A stretch of DNA of 64,000 nucleotides from Babylonia areolata (lineage: Eukaryota; Mollusca; Gastropoda; Neogastropoda; Buccinidae). Positions within the stretch are counted from its first letter, which is position 1. Every line of letters begins with the position of its first letter. The DNA lies in contig NC_134903.1 of NCBI RefSeq assembly GCF_041734735.1, positions 2,441,828 to 2,505,827 of the forward strand, given 5' to 3'. A model generated the notes under the pieces. It was not told the DNA's origin, did not search any database, and saw only the letters and a list, made by a program, of their open reading frames with translations. The translations under genes and the position numbers were made by a program. Below, one piece after another: positions 33,190 to 43,915 of this stretch.

Positions 33190-34120
33190 AGGTTAATTGA
33201 AAAGATAGGTTGTGTCAGTGATGTCCACTGTTCCAGTGACTTGACTTACTGCCCCTGATTGCTCTGATATTGCACTATGTTGTTGGCTGGGGTCATGAGT
33301 GGACTTGAATTCAGTTCACCTTAAATTTGGTGACAGAGTTGGGTTGTTGATTTTTTTATAGAAAAAAAGATGTGTCTTTTTCAAACTGTCGCATTGACCA
33401 GAAAAAAATGTCCGTCCACTGTCTCACTCTTTTCTGCATTTTGTTCCTTTGGATTTTTTTTTTTATTGCTGTTGCCTGTTTGGTGTATTAAACACATAAT
33501 AAGCGTTATTAAGCATGACTGAAATAGGGTTTTACCTTCGATTTCCCTTAACAGTGGACAATAAGACGTAACGTCGGGAACAGTTGATTTTATTGAACCA
33601 GTTTCTTGCATAAAACACAAGCTGTCACAAAGGATGGTATAAAATCGATGCTTATCCACTTGTATTTTTTGTTTCTCAAATTTTCCTCTCTTTTTTTTTC
33701 TTTTTTACATATTGCATGTTGATCAAAGTCCTGTGTGAAGCACTGGGTTGAAAATCAGAATCAGAATCACTTTGTCATCTGAGCCAGAGAAATGAAGAGT
33801 AGTGAAGCTGCTGACACAAAGTCATATAGACTACAAGCAGAACAGTAACAGGCAGCATACAACAGAAAACATTTATACAAAATCTCACGCTACAAAGTGA
33901 AAGCGAAGCAAGCCTGATAAAATCATCACCTTTCCACTGTTTGAAACATGCACATATGCGCGCACGCACACACACACACACACGCACGCAGGCACACACT
34001 CACAAATGCTTTTTTTGCATAAACGACATTGATCAAACATGAATATAAAATAAAAACGAAATTGAGCTGTGAATGGATGGACAAGGGGACAGCTGATGAA
34101 ATTGATGGTTGTGGGAATCT
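33190..34120. other. No gene seen; short CA run
   Basis: Unique AT-rich sequence with a CACACGCACG run at 33958-34000. The segment AATCAGAATCA...TTTGTCATC near 33755 resembles one at 27164 (GAATCAGAATCAGTTTTAAT), hinting at another dispersed repeat. Confidence 0.45.
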
Positions 34121-34124
34121 TGAA

Positions 34125-34580
34125 AGTTGTGACTTTGCCAGAACTCACTGAAAACGTTGTTTCACATTAACCAATTCTGTGTTGAATATATAAACAGTCT
34201 TATTGTGACGTTGCCAGAAATCTGCTCAGAGGTATGTTCACTGAAACCATCGTTTCATGAACTAATTTTGTGTTGGATAGATATATAATATATATGTGTA
34301 TACAGTCTCATTGTGACGTTGCCAAAACTCTGCTCAGAGCTGTGTTCACTGAAAATGTTGTTTCCTGACCAGTTCTGTACTGACACCGTATTTGTGTTAT
34401 TACAGGGACGTATACTTTGCATTATGTATGAACATGTGTCTTTTGCGTTCTGTCAGTATACAGAGACACTGTGTTTGTGTGTTTAGGGACATTTACTCTA
34501 TACTGTGTGTGAGCATGTGTGTTTAGGGACATACTTTATATTGTGTGTGAACATGTGTATCTGGGGACATGCTTCATATG
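34125..34580. repeat. Two imperfect triplications
   Basis: 34125-34390: three diverged copies (about 100 bp apart) of a segment with GTGACGTTGCCAGAA, CTGCTCAGAG and TCACTGAAA. 34400-34580: three copies of about 50-90 bp with GTTTAGGGACAT and TGTGTGAACATGTGT. Non-coding. Confidence 0.7.
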
Positions 34581-35985
34581 TTGCTTCAACATGCGAAGAC
34601 CATGTAAGAAGTATGTGACTGTGAATATATGTTTTGTTTAAACGGATTATGTATGTACTGTCGACTGAGTGGTCCATCCCAGATACTGAATGTCCATGTG
34701 ATTTCATTTGTTGTTGTTTTTTTCTTCTAAATATGCAAACTGAAAATGGACAGAAACTTGTGTCAAGCAGATGGACCAATGAGAACCCACGAGACCTTTC
34801 TTTCAAAAGGAGTTGTCATTTGTGCTGTCACTTCTTATTGGTTCATATATTGTGAGTCTTTTTTTGTCTTTTTTTTATCACATTGCTGATGTGTGATGAT
34901 GAATTTTCGCAGAGATTTGTGAAGACTTTCTACACATTGGGTCAGTGCAAAAGTAGTGTGTTTCAGGGGGGTGGGGGCTGTGAGTGTGTTAAGTATGTAA
35001 TTATGCTTTTCATTCTGTGTTTTCATGATGACAGTGTTAGTAGTGTGTTTCAGGGGGGTGGGGGCTGTGAGTGTGTTAAGCATGTAATTATGCTTTTCAT
35101 TCTTTGTTTTCATGATGACAGTGTTTACTTGATCCCACCATTGATGGAAATAATGTGCTGTCTTGTTGTATTGTGTTGATTGTTTTGGGTTCTTTTTTGT
35201 GTGTGTTGTTGTTGTTTTTTTTCGGTGTTGTTGTCTTCTTGACAACCTAACTGTCAGTGTGTGTGTGTGTGGAATTCCACAGGATCAATGTTTACTTTAC
35301 AATTTTTCAGCCATGATATGGCTCCGTGTTGTCACCTAAGCTATAAGCAGCAAATATATACAATAATGAATATTGTGTTTTTCTTTTTCTTTAATGAGCA
35401 TAAACATTGATACAGGTAATGCTTTGTTCTGTAGTGATCCGTCTTTAGAAGGGAGCATTCTTTCTGTGAAAGAGAAAAGTTTTGTATGATTTCTTTCCTT
35501 CATCTGTTTTCACTTTATTGGTTGCTTCTGTCCTGCATAGTTCGTTTGCGTTTTGAACGTGAGGGACCAGTTAAACTAAAGCAGATTGTGCTTCACAGCT
35601 TTTGGTGTGAAATATCTGGATCTTTTTTAGTGTGTGAGTGGGTGTGTGTGTGTGTGTGTGAGTGAGTGTGTGTGTGGTGTGTGTGTGTAAGGGTGGGCAT
35701 ACTTGAATGCTTGCGTGTGTATGTGAATGATTGTATGTTTGATATTTTCACATCTGAAATAATCGGTGTTATTAGACATCAGATTTGACATCACCCACTA
35801 TAGTATTTCTGCGTAAGATGATGATAAAAAAAAAAAAAAAAAAAATTTAAAGTATGTATATGTATAATGGTAAGTATGATAACGATAATAACAATTTCAG
35901 CCTATTCTGTCAGTCATGTGAACATGTGTGCACACAGGGTCACAAGGGAAGATATACCATTTAAGAATGATGTGTTGGGCTTGGC
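34581..35985. other. Downstream DNA with one ~80-bp tandem duplication
   Basis: 34955-35122 contains two near-identical copies with GTAGTGTGTTTCAGGGGGGT and GTAATTATGCTTTTCATTCT. The rest has a TG run (35640) and an A run (35825) but no gene. Confidence 0.6.
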
Positions 35986-35989
35986 TTAG

Positions 35990-36440
35990 ATAGGTACGGT
36001 AGCTGAGTGGTGAACACATCAGACTGACCGTCAGGTGGTTCTGTGTTCAAACCCTGGCTGTGCCTTGTCAGTTAAGGGATGAGATATTCTTCCCAGTCTC
36101 CAATACGTGCAGACCTGTTGGTGTCTTAACCCTGTTCTTGTGTGCTACACATGTAGATGATCAGATACACACATTTAAGATTGTGTAATTTATGTCGCAT
36201 TGGGTTGTGGAAACATGAAAGCATGGCTGAATAAACAATCGAGTGAAAATATCCTTAAATCGTACAGCCTACTGGTAGAAGTTTACCGTAAACAACACAG
36301 ACTTCTCTCTTTCTCTCTCACAATCTCTCTCTGTCTCTCTCTGTGTACATTTACACAAATACAGTCAGTTCAAGCACTTGCAGGTTTGCGTCTATATTCA
36401 CCCATGAGATCAGAAAAATCTCCACCTTGATCCCAATAGG
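35990..36440 (+). mobile_element. Old SINE A remnants
   Basis: A diverged plus-strand copy (TACGGTAGCTGAGTGGTGAA, B-box-like GTTCAAACCC, GTGCAGACCTGTTGGTG) is followed by a short minus-strand piece at 36365-36440 (CACTTGCAGGTTTGC, GAAAAATCTCCACC). Among the oldest copies in the window. Confidence 0.6.
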
Positions 36441-36970
36441 TCTCTGGAATTGGGAAGTCATTTGTTCTCACAGCTCACCTCTTGTAGCTGTACCCTTTTC
36501 ATTATCTGTCTATCTATCTCTCTGTCTATATATATATATTTATATATTATATACATGTATGTGTGTTTGTGTGTGCATTATATATAAACTTTCGTGGATA
36601 CATTTCCTTGTGCCCTCCACGCGAAGTCCAGACATGTATTTCACCAGAATGTGTTTTTCTTTTTCTTTTTTTGTGTGTGCTGAAAGTGTTACAGTTCTTG
36701 TTGCTTTATGTGTTTGTATGTATGCATGGTGGTGTTTATTTTGTTTTTCGGGGGGCTGGGTGGGGGGGAGGGATGTGGGTTTTTTTTTGTTTTTTTTAAT
36801 TGGCTGTGCATAATACAAATTGATAGTAGTAACAGTAGCGTTTGTACAATAATGATGACCCTTGTTGTTGATGTTATGAGTAATGACAAGGTGCATACTG
36901 TTGTTGGGTGTTCCACATTTCTAGGAAGGAACGATCCATGCTTTGTCTCTGTTGTACAGGAAAAGCTCAG
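36441..36970. other. No gene seen
   Basis: TATATA/TGTG-rich tract at 36505-36580 and T-rich runs near 36660 and 36780. Open frames here are low-complexity. Confidence 0.5.
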
Positions 36971-36974
36971 GGGT

Positions 36975-37215
36975 TGTGGTGCGGTTCCATAAGCAATCTT
37001 AGCATAGCTAAATTTGCTTAGCAATTAGAATTTTCTTTGCCAGTTCCTAAGAAACAGGAAAATTCTTAACGCTACGCAAACTTTGCGTTAATGCTAAGAT
37101 AACTTTGCGCTGCTATGAGCGATGTTAGCAGTGCTAAGACTGCTGAACGTAAAGAATGTTCCATGGGATAAGGAAAATTCTGAACGCTAACCAAGCTTAG
37201 CGCCGCTGCAACCTC
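36975..37215. mobile_element. Possible palindromic repeat element
   Basis: The stretch from GGTGCGGTTCCATAAGCAA to CCAAGCTTAGCGCCGCTGC is rich in inverted CTTAGC/GCTAAG words, and GGAAAATTCTNAACGCTA occurs twice. It looks like a small fold-back element; no family assigned. Confidence 0.35.
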
Positions 37216-37435
37216 CCTCTTGCAACCCCAGAGCTGGATGATATCACCAGTGGTGTTATGCTGTGCCTTCTTTCTCTCTGTCTTGTCTGTCTGTCTGTCT
37301 GTCCTTCTGGCCACCTTTGGGTTTATTATGCCTTTCTGTCTCTGTTTTTGTCTCGGTCTGAGTTTGTCTGTCTGTCTGTCTGTGAGGTGGTGAGGAAGTC
37401 ATTACAGCCCTTCTGTCTTGTTGTATCTGACTGTG

Positions 37436-37441
<6 letters not shown>

Positions 37442-37506
<65 letters not shown>
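37442..37506. repeat. TC microsatellite
   Basis: About 32 pure CT dinucleotides, the purest simple repeat in the window besides the TA run at 60.0 kb. Confidence 0.97.
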
Positions 37507-37509
<3 letters not shown>

Positions 37510-37999
37510 TTTATTGTCATTGTTTTGGAAAGCATATAACTATTATTATTTCTTGTTATTTCGTTTGTTGTTTTTAATTCACACAAACATTTACATATTA
37601 CCATTTCCATTGTTTATCTCACTTAGTAATGTCAGTTAGCTCCCCTGACTTCCACACACAGCCCATTTGTAGGGGTAAGAAATAAAATCACCAAAAACAA
37701 ATGTTAGAATTGATGAACTGAAAATTTCCAAACTCTTCAGTCTAATTCTGTCTTCTTCCTTGTGACTGAGAAGAAGCTGGGTGAGACACCACAGTTGGCA
37801 CACACTGTTCACATGAACCAGTCACCTAGATAATAACTCTCCTGCTTGTGAGCACAACCAACACCACACTTTGCATTGATTGGTGGCAGTGGAGAGTGGA
37901 AAGGTCAGTTGAGATACTCTTAACTTATGACGTCATTATGCAAAGTAGGTGCCACTCCAAAAGTTCAACTTTATAAAGCGCCGATTGGGCTCCTTTGTC
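37507..37999. other. No gene seen
   Basis: Unique sequence. Candidate AATAAA at 37681 without other support. Confidence 0.5.
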
Positions 38000-38525
38000 T
38001 GAAACAGTTGTAAACAGTAAGGCCTATTGGGGCCCTTGGTCCGGAGCGAGTTAAAGTGAAGAGGAGTTGCGCAACATCGACCTCACTCTCTTGTCCGGGT
38101 TCACCAATTTCCAGTGGCAAGACTAAGTCGAGACGACTGGAGGATGAGCACGGATGCAGTGGATGACCAAGATATCCTTTCGGTGTCTCATCTTGCTCTC
38201 TGCACTCCACAGTGCGTTGCTGTAACCACCTTCCTCTCCGTTGAACCGATAGGTTTCTTCCGCAGATTCTGCTGGATCCAGACTTCACATGCATGGGTAG
38301 ACACACCCCGGGGGCCAACTGCGTGTGGCATGCACACAGCACGGTGGAGCTAGATGACCGTCGGTGGCTCTCCTGAGCCGACGCCCTTTTATGGATCTCG
38401 TTTTTAATTCCATAAGGGTGTCTAGCCACCCGCCTCACCAGTCCCGCAAGGGAGCGGTGGGAGTGCCGGTTTAGTCGCCGGCACCCCGACCCTGAACAGG
38501 TTGTACTGGATTACAGGTTACCAGT
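38000..38525. repeat. Unclassified GC-rich dispersed-repeat candidate
   Basis: About 500 bp sharply richer in G+C than its flanks, with CGCAAGGGAGCGGTGGGAG and GCCGGCACCCCGACCCTG. A 155-residue minus-strand frame has no recognisable motif. It may be the 5' region of a retroelement; the orientation is unknown. Confidence 0.35.
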
Positions 38526-39149
38526 AGCAGATCTGATGACCTGACCTGACCTGTAAGTTAAGACATGAGAGACATTGTGAGACACCATGTCTTTGTCTAG
38601 TGTCTGCTGGTCTTTCTCTTGTCTGTTTTTTGCAGGTATTTGGGTCATTGTTTACTTTCTGGAAAAAAACAACAACAACAGAACAAGAGCCATGTAAATG
38701 TTTATGTCGCAGTTCTAACAAGTAGTTTAAAAGTTTTTCCTTTTTTCCCCAACCACAGTTAGATTACTGATATCTGGAGTTCATAATTTTTCTTTTGTTG
38801 TCTTTTCTTCGTTTTTGTTCCAGAGTATTTGCAGTCGCCATTTCCACTTCTCTGTATGTCTGTCTCTCTGTTCCTGTCAAGGTTAGCTTGATACTGAGCG
38901 TCTGTCTCTCTGTTCCTGTCAAGGTTAGTTTGATACTGAACATTTTATTGAGGATGTCAACCACCAGGTCAGTGCAAGAATGTATTGTATCATCATCATT
39001 TGTTAGATCTGATGTGAAATAAATATACATGACATACTGGTCAGTACATCGGCTTTAACTGTTTTATGCAGATACTTTATGAACATTTAATCTTTAATAC
39101 TTTTTCAGCAGGATCATTCAATACTTTATCAACAGTGTCCTCTGATACT
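38526..39149. other. No gene; short 41-bp duplication
   Basis: TGTCTCTCTGTTCCTGTCAA occurs twice at 38858-38940 as a tandem of about 40 bp. Candidate AATAAA at 39019. Confidence 0.55.
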
Positions 39150-39935
39150 TTCAGCTGGAGAAAACACACAAGGATATAAAACATGGTGCATAGTCAGCTG
39201 GAGAAAAACACACAGTGGGATATAAAACATGGTGCATAGTCAGCTGGAGAAAAAGACAGTGGGATATAAAACATAGTGCATAGTCAGCTGGAGAAAAAGA
39301 CACAGTGGGATGTAAAACATGGTGCATAGTCAGCTGGAGAAAAAGACACAAGGATATAAAACATGGTGCATAGTCAGCTGGAGAAAAACACACAGTGGGA
39401 TATGAAACATGGTGCATAGTCAGCTGGAGAAAACACACAGTGGGATATAAAACATGGTGCATAGTCAGCTGGAGAAAAAGACACAGTGGGATATGAAACA
39501 TGGTGCATAGTCAGCTGGAGAAAAAGACACAAGGATATAAAACATGGTGCATAGTCAGCTGGAGAAAAAGACACAGTGGGATATAAAACATGGTGCATAG
39601 TCAGCTGGAGAAAAAGACACAAGGATATAAAACATGGTGCATAGTCAGCTGGAGAAAAAGACACAGTGGGATGTAAAACATGGTGCATAGTCAGCTGGAG
39701 AAAAAGACACAGTGGGATGTAAAACATGGTGCATAGTCAGCTGGAGAAAAAGACACAGTGGGATATAAAACATGGTGCATAGTCAGCTGGAGAAAAACAG
39801 TGGGATATAAAACATGGTGCATAGTCAGCTGGAGAAAAACACAGTGGGATATAAAACATGGTGCATAGTCAGCTGGAGAAAAACACACAGTAGGATATAA
39901 AACATGGTGCATAGTCAGCTGGAGAAAAACACTGA
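39150..39935. repeat. ~46-bp minisatellite
   Basis: About 17-18 units containing AGTCAGCTGGAGAAAAAGAC and GGATATAAAACATGGTGCAT. Variants lack AGTGGG or carry ACAC instead of GAC. The minus-strand frames rich in FSPADYAPCFIS are array artefacts. Confidence 0.94.
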
Positions 39936-40399
39936 GTGGAAATTTTAACCATGGGGGATAGTTATGATGAACACAATATGAAGCCTGGGGTCTTTCTCTC
40001 TTTTTGAATGTTTTTTGTTTGTGAGCATGTTTATATGGTATAGTTCTGTACAATGCACATAACAGAAGGTTCACCAGGCGTGCTCATTTCTGCCTCACAG
40101 ATGTATTTCTGAGTTTTGATAAACCACAGGTCCTCATCAACACTGCAGCTCTCAATGCTGGAAAGTGTCAGTTGTGTTGTTGTTCACCTTCTTGATAAAG
40201 TTGTGTGTGGCCATTTTCGCCATCTGTTCCTCTTGCGGGGCATTGGTCTGGATCACCTGATTGTTGAATAATGAAAAAAAAAGAAAAGTAGCCATCCCCT
40301 CTCCACCACGCCCCTCCACTCTGCACAGGGGGCCCATGATTGATCGGTGCTGCTGGTTGAGCAGCTGTGGCTTTGCCCCCACCCCTTACTTCCTGTCAA
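39936..40399. other. No gene seen
   Basis: Unique sequence between the minisatellite and a SINE A copy. Confidence 0.5.
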
Positions 40400-40751
40400 G
40401 GGGCGCAACAGTTGAGTGGTCAAAGCTTTGGACTTTCAATCGGAGGGTCCTGGGTTTGAACCCGGGTCACAGAACCCGGCGGGTCAAGGGTGGAGACTTT
40501 TCCATATTCCTAGGTCAACACATGTGCAGACCTGCTTGTGCCTGAACCCCCCCCAAACCCCCCCCCACCCCCCCACCCCATCATTTATATTATACACACA
40601 TGCAGGAGATCAAACGTGTATGTTGAATATCACGTGATCCATGTCAGCGTTCTGTGGATTATGGAAACAAGAACATAAGAGGCATCCATGTGGAGTACAG
40701 CTGTCTACATATGAGTGAACATTGGAGTTTCAGCGGAATGCAGAAGAAGAA
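40400..40751 (+). mobile_element. SINE A, diverged full-length copy
   Basis: Head GGGCGCAACAGTTGAGTGG, B box GGTTTGAACCC, C-rich slip at 40547-40580, GCAGAAGAAGAA tail. The flanks TTACTTCCTGTCAA and CCCTTCCTGATCAA may be a decayed target-site duplication. Confidence 0.8.
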
Positions 40752-40836
40752 TCCCTTCCTGATCAACAGTTAACTATCTGTGCTGTTGGTAGCTGGTGGT
40801 GGTGGGTTTTTTTGTTTTTTTTGTTGTTGTTGTTGT

Positions 40837-41120
40837 AGTAGTATAAGAGATGGGGGTTCTATATACAACTTTTTTGGGCGTATTAGCTTGTGTTAAGGCC
40901 CTCAAGCATAAAAAAAATTTAGCCAAAACCTGTGTATATTGGAGTAATATGACCCTCAAGCATAAAAAAATATATATATAGTTAAAACAAGTTATATGTG
41001 TATGGAGGGGAGCGAAACGGTCATGGGGGTTCTATATACAACCGACCCCAGCCCAAAACCGCGCAATACCGCCCTCAAGCATAAAAACCGGCTTAAATAT
41101 GTGTATGGAGAGCCAAATGG
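40837..41120 (+). repeat. Polinton left terminal inverted repeat
   Basis: Built of modules: GGGGGTTCTATATACAAC twice, CCCTCAAGCATAAAAA three times, GTGTATGGAG twice, GAGCGAAACGG and GAGCCAAATGG. The outer 170 bp match the right end in order with few differences. The inner modules are in a different arrangement from the right end, and the first gene's C-terminus runs into this repeat. Confidence 0.92.
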
Positions 41121-41677
41121 TCCTTAAAGAGAGGAGGTTGGATCAACCGTTCACATAGTTTGCTTTTTTTGGATGGTTTACCATCTTGAATATCAAATAG
41201 ATTTTTCTTTAACAACTGAGTTTTGTGTTTCGATTTTATGTCTGTTTTCATTGCATTGAATTTTTCAACTTCAGCCAGAATGAGACTAAATTCTTCATCG
41301 CTTATTTTATCATCTTCTAATGCTTTTGAAATAAGATCATTTATAGTGTTCAGTTTTGACTCGGCCAACACGCGAATCTCGTTGTGCTTCATAGCTTGTG
41401 ACATTAATTTTTTATGAATAAATTTACAAGTTAAACCAACCACACCAAGGAGACCAGCTCCCACTTCTATTCCAATAGCTACGGGAGCAGCGGCGACACT
41501 CAACAGTAATCCAACACCCGATGCCCCAAGGGCGATACTAAGAGTTGTCAGCGTTGTATCCGCGGCTGTAGCGATATTTACACCGTGTTTATATTTTTTA
41601 TAAAATAAAGTTCTTTCATCACGCTCTTTTTCGAGGTTGTTTTTTATATTCGATATCTCTCGTAGGCGAAACTCCAT
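41093..41677 (-). CDS. Polinton accessory protein with central hydrophobic segment, 194 aa
   Basis: Not assigned to a named family. Residues 1-30 are charged and helical. Residues about 37-88 are a long Ala/Gly/Val/Leu stretch (SIALGASGVGLLLSVAAAPV and then IEVGAGLLGVVGL), likely one or two membrane helices or a glycine-zipper-like pore segment. Residues about 95-170 are a charged helical region and the C-terminus is basic. The stop lies inside the left terminal repeat. It could act at a virion membrane or in entry, but that is a guess from composition. Confidence 0.7.
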   Translation of the reverse strand: MEFRLREISNIKNNLEKERDERTLFYKKYKHGVNIATAADTTLTTLSIALGASGVGLLLSVAAAPVAIGIEVGAGLLGVVGLTCKFIHKKLMSQAMKHNEIRVLAESKLNTINDLISKALEDDKISDEEFSLILAEVEKFNAMKTDIKSKHKTQLLKKNLFDIQDGKPSKKSKLCERLIQPPLFKDHLALHTHI

Positions 41678-41701
41678 TATTCTATAGTAATCATTTTTTT
41701 T

Positions 41702-42508
41702 TTAAATGATGGTAACAGGATGAGGAGAGTAGCGCAGTCTTTTAAGCTGAAGAGGTCCGATGTGAATAAAGTCGAGAGATATTTTATCTAATGATGGACG
41801 TTTGATGACACCTTCAAGCGAGAATTCTATAGAGGGATCGGGTTGATCAGATGGGTCAACCACTGGAATTTTGATGGTAATTCTCAAGAGTTTATTTTTA
41901 AGATTTCCAGGCCATTTTATCTGCAACCCTTTTAAAACTTCTACAAAATCATCTGGCACCCCACTAAGGAGTATATCTAAAACGACAGTTGACCCCTGAA
42001 TAGGCGGCTCAAAATCAAACTCTTTAATTAACCGCAGTGTGCCAGTCTTTTTACCTCTCATACCAATAACATATCCAAAGTCGTCGCTGTTAACGACGAT
42101 TAGATCTTTACGCGTATGATAGGAAGCCAACAGTTTACCACTATTTTGTATTTTTTGTAGAGCGTGATTTCTTCCAATACTAACATAGGGTTGTTTTATT
42201 TCAAAATCTAAATCCCAGTTATCCACCGGATAAGGTACCCATGTATCATCGTCGGAAAGAACAAGATGATGTGGTTTGTTCACAACAACACCGTCAACGT
42301 TCACGTCTGCAAGTTCGCTGAATTTGTTGACACCACCACCATTACTCGTTATTTCTTTTCTTTTGTACGTTCCTTCAGAAAGTTGGAAGGCGTACAACTG
42401 ATTTTCTTTTCCCGACACATCAAATCCGTCTGTATCTCCGAGATCAACCAAACCGAGCGTAGTGCAGGGTTTGATATTATGTGTTCCTGGCCCTCCGGGA
42501 TCAACCAT
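41702..42508 (-). CDS. Polinton paralogue 1 of a tandem pair, 268 aa
   Basis: Shares with the next gene the N-terminal motif CTTLGLVDLGDT, the stretch ENQLYAFQLSEGTYKRKE, a middle DDFVEVLKGLQIKWPGNL-like region and the C-terminal IEFSLEGV. The mostly beta-strand-like pattern with short loops would fit a structural or fibre-type virion protein, but no family is recognised. The 22-bp gap to its neighbour and the common strand suggest co-transcription with the three other minus-strand left-end genes. Confidence 0.75.
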   Translation of the reverse strand: MVDPGGPGTHNIKPCTTLGLVDLGDTDGFDVSGKENQLYAFQLSEGTYKRKEITSNGGGVNKFSELADVNVDGVVVNKPHHLVLSDDDTWVPYPVDNWDLDFEIKQPYVSIGRNHALQKIQNSGKLLASYHTRKDLIVVNSDDFGYVIGMRGKKTGTLRLIKEFDFEPPIQGSTVVLDILLSGVPDDFVEVLKGLQIKWPGNLKNKLLRITIKIPVVDPSDQPDPSIEFSLEGVIKRPSLDKISLDFIHIGPLQLKRLRYSPHPVTII

Positions 42509-42530
42509 TTTCTAATATTTATAGTATATT

Positions 42531-43268
42531 CTAAATATTCAAATTGGCGCAACGTAGTCTTCTTAAGGAAATATTTTGAGGAAGACGCAGCTGCATCCAC
42601 AAACTCATTGTTTCCTGTTTTGTGGTAATACCTTCAAGCGAGAATTCTATATGACTACCCTGCGGTATAACATCATAGGGCATAGCATCATCTTGTTTTT
42701 CAATGGTGATTCTCAGGGGTTGATTTGCAAGATTTTTGGGCCATTTAATGTAAAACCCTTGAAAAACTTTTACAAAATCATCAGGCTCTTCACCGAGAAT
42801 TACATCAAAAATAATACGGAAACGGAAGCCCCACAAACTAGTTAGATCATGAAAATCTATTCCTAATTCAGATTTATCCTTCGAGCGTTTCTTAAGCACA
42901 TAACACCTCCCCTGGTAGTTTAGTAAATGTACATCCAACGCTCTTAAATCAGCGAACATCCAACCACTGTTTTTTATTCTATAATTATTTTCTTCTTCTT
43001 TGGTAATGTAAGGTGATTCAATTTTAAAATCTACCATCCCCTTGTCGAGGGGTTTTAGCTGCCATGTACCGTTTAAACGAACAAGTTGATAGGGCTCATC
43101 ATTGACAACATCATCCTCACTCACGATATCACCAATTTTTACTTCTTTTCTTTTGTACGTTCCTTCAGAAAGCTGGAATGCGTACAACTTATTTTCTTTT
43201 CCCGGCACATCAAATCCCTCTGTATCTCCGAGATCAACCAAACCGAGCGTAGTGCAGGGTTCAACCAT
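42531..43268 (-). CDS. Polinton paralogue 2 of a tandem pair, 245 aa
   Basis: Homologous along its length to the 268-residue neighbour (CTTLGLVDLGDT near the N-terminus; DDFVKVFQGFYIKWPKNLAN; IEFSLEGI) but clearly diverged in the middle third, so the duplication is older than this insertion. It overlaps the preceding probable penton gene by 8 bp. Function unknown; a paired minor structural protein is one possibility. Confidence 0.75.
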   Translation of the reverse strand: MVEPCTTLGLVDLGDTEGFDVPGKENKLYAFQLSEGTYKRKEVKIGDIVSEDDVVNDEPYQLVRLNGTWQLKPLDKGMVDFKIESPYITKEEENNYRIKNSGWMFADLRALDVHLLNYQGRCYVLKKRSKDKSELGIDFHDLTSLWGFRFRIIFDVILGEEPDDFVKVFQGFYIKWPKNLANQPLRITIEKQDDAMPYDVIPQGSHIEFSLEGITTKQETMSLWMQLRLPQNISLRRLRCANLNI

Positions 43269-43911
43269 ATCTTATATGTAATGTAATATTTAAATAATCA
43301 ATAGAAACGGGATTATGATTTTCATCTACTATAGAAAGTGTTAAACGTGGTAAATCTCCGTGAGAAAGTCTTTTGTACTGGGGTGATGTCAACGTGGTTG
43401 TTCGACCACCCCCGCATCTTTCATTTTCTACTGGGATTGATTGTAACAACGTAGAAGGCAATCCGTTATAGAAATTATCGGTGGTATTAATTTGAGAGAG
43501 GTGAATGTAAAGTGCTTTATGTATCGCGAGCCGCGGATGCCTGTTTCCTATCACCATTATTCCCGGCGCGATGAGTTTTTGGGGGAACCCCAGAGTATGT
43601 GCAAGACGCTCAGAAAGTTCAATCGATTTGGTGCTCTTTATTCTCAGATAGCCACTCGGAGCGTGCAAGTCTAACTCTGCACCGTGGGGGGTGAACACTT
43701 CTTTATTCAATTCACACACATTATAATAACCATCTGGGATTATTATCTTACGATCGGTAGTAGTAAAGAAATTGTTTCCGAGCTCATCACTGATATTTTT
43801 CCAGTTGGGATAATAAGTTATTTCACGCAGCGCGATTTCTAGTCTTCCACTTTGATTAGATATGCACCGCGGTAATTCGTCTTTTTGAATATCGGTTGTT
43901 ATTATATACAT
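43261..43911 (-). CDS. Probable Polinton minor capsid (penton) protein, 216 aa
   Basis: The size and the C-terminal pattern LPRLTLSIVDENHNPVSI then DYLNITLHIRYG fit the single-jelly-roll penton proteins of Polintons and adintoviruses, which end in a similar strand-turn-strand signature. The N-terminus (ALREITYYPNW, then a GYYNVCELNKE loop) also fits a virion protein. The start codon is only 4 bp from the divergent start of the 507-residue gene. Assignment rests on remembered family pattern, not a search. Confidence 0.6.
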   Translation of the reverse strand: MYIITTDIQKDELPRCISNQSGRLEIALREITYYPNWKNISDELGNNFFTTTDRKIIIPDGYYNVCELNKEVFTPHGAELDLHAPSGYLRIKSTKSIELSERLAHTLGFPQKLIAPGIMVIGNRHPRLAIHKALYIHLSQINTTDNFYNGLPSTLLQSIPVENERCGGGRTTTLTSPQYKRLSHGDLPRLTLSIVDENHNPVSIDYLNITLHIRYG

Positions 43912-43915
43912 AGCT

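Noticed and set aside
37326-37610. RE-rich minus-strand frame
   Set aside because: Translation of the CT microsatellite.
37971-38438. 155-residue minus-strand frame in the GC-rich block
   Set aside because: No motif or start context; GC-rich sequence keeps frames open by chance.
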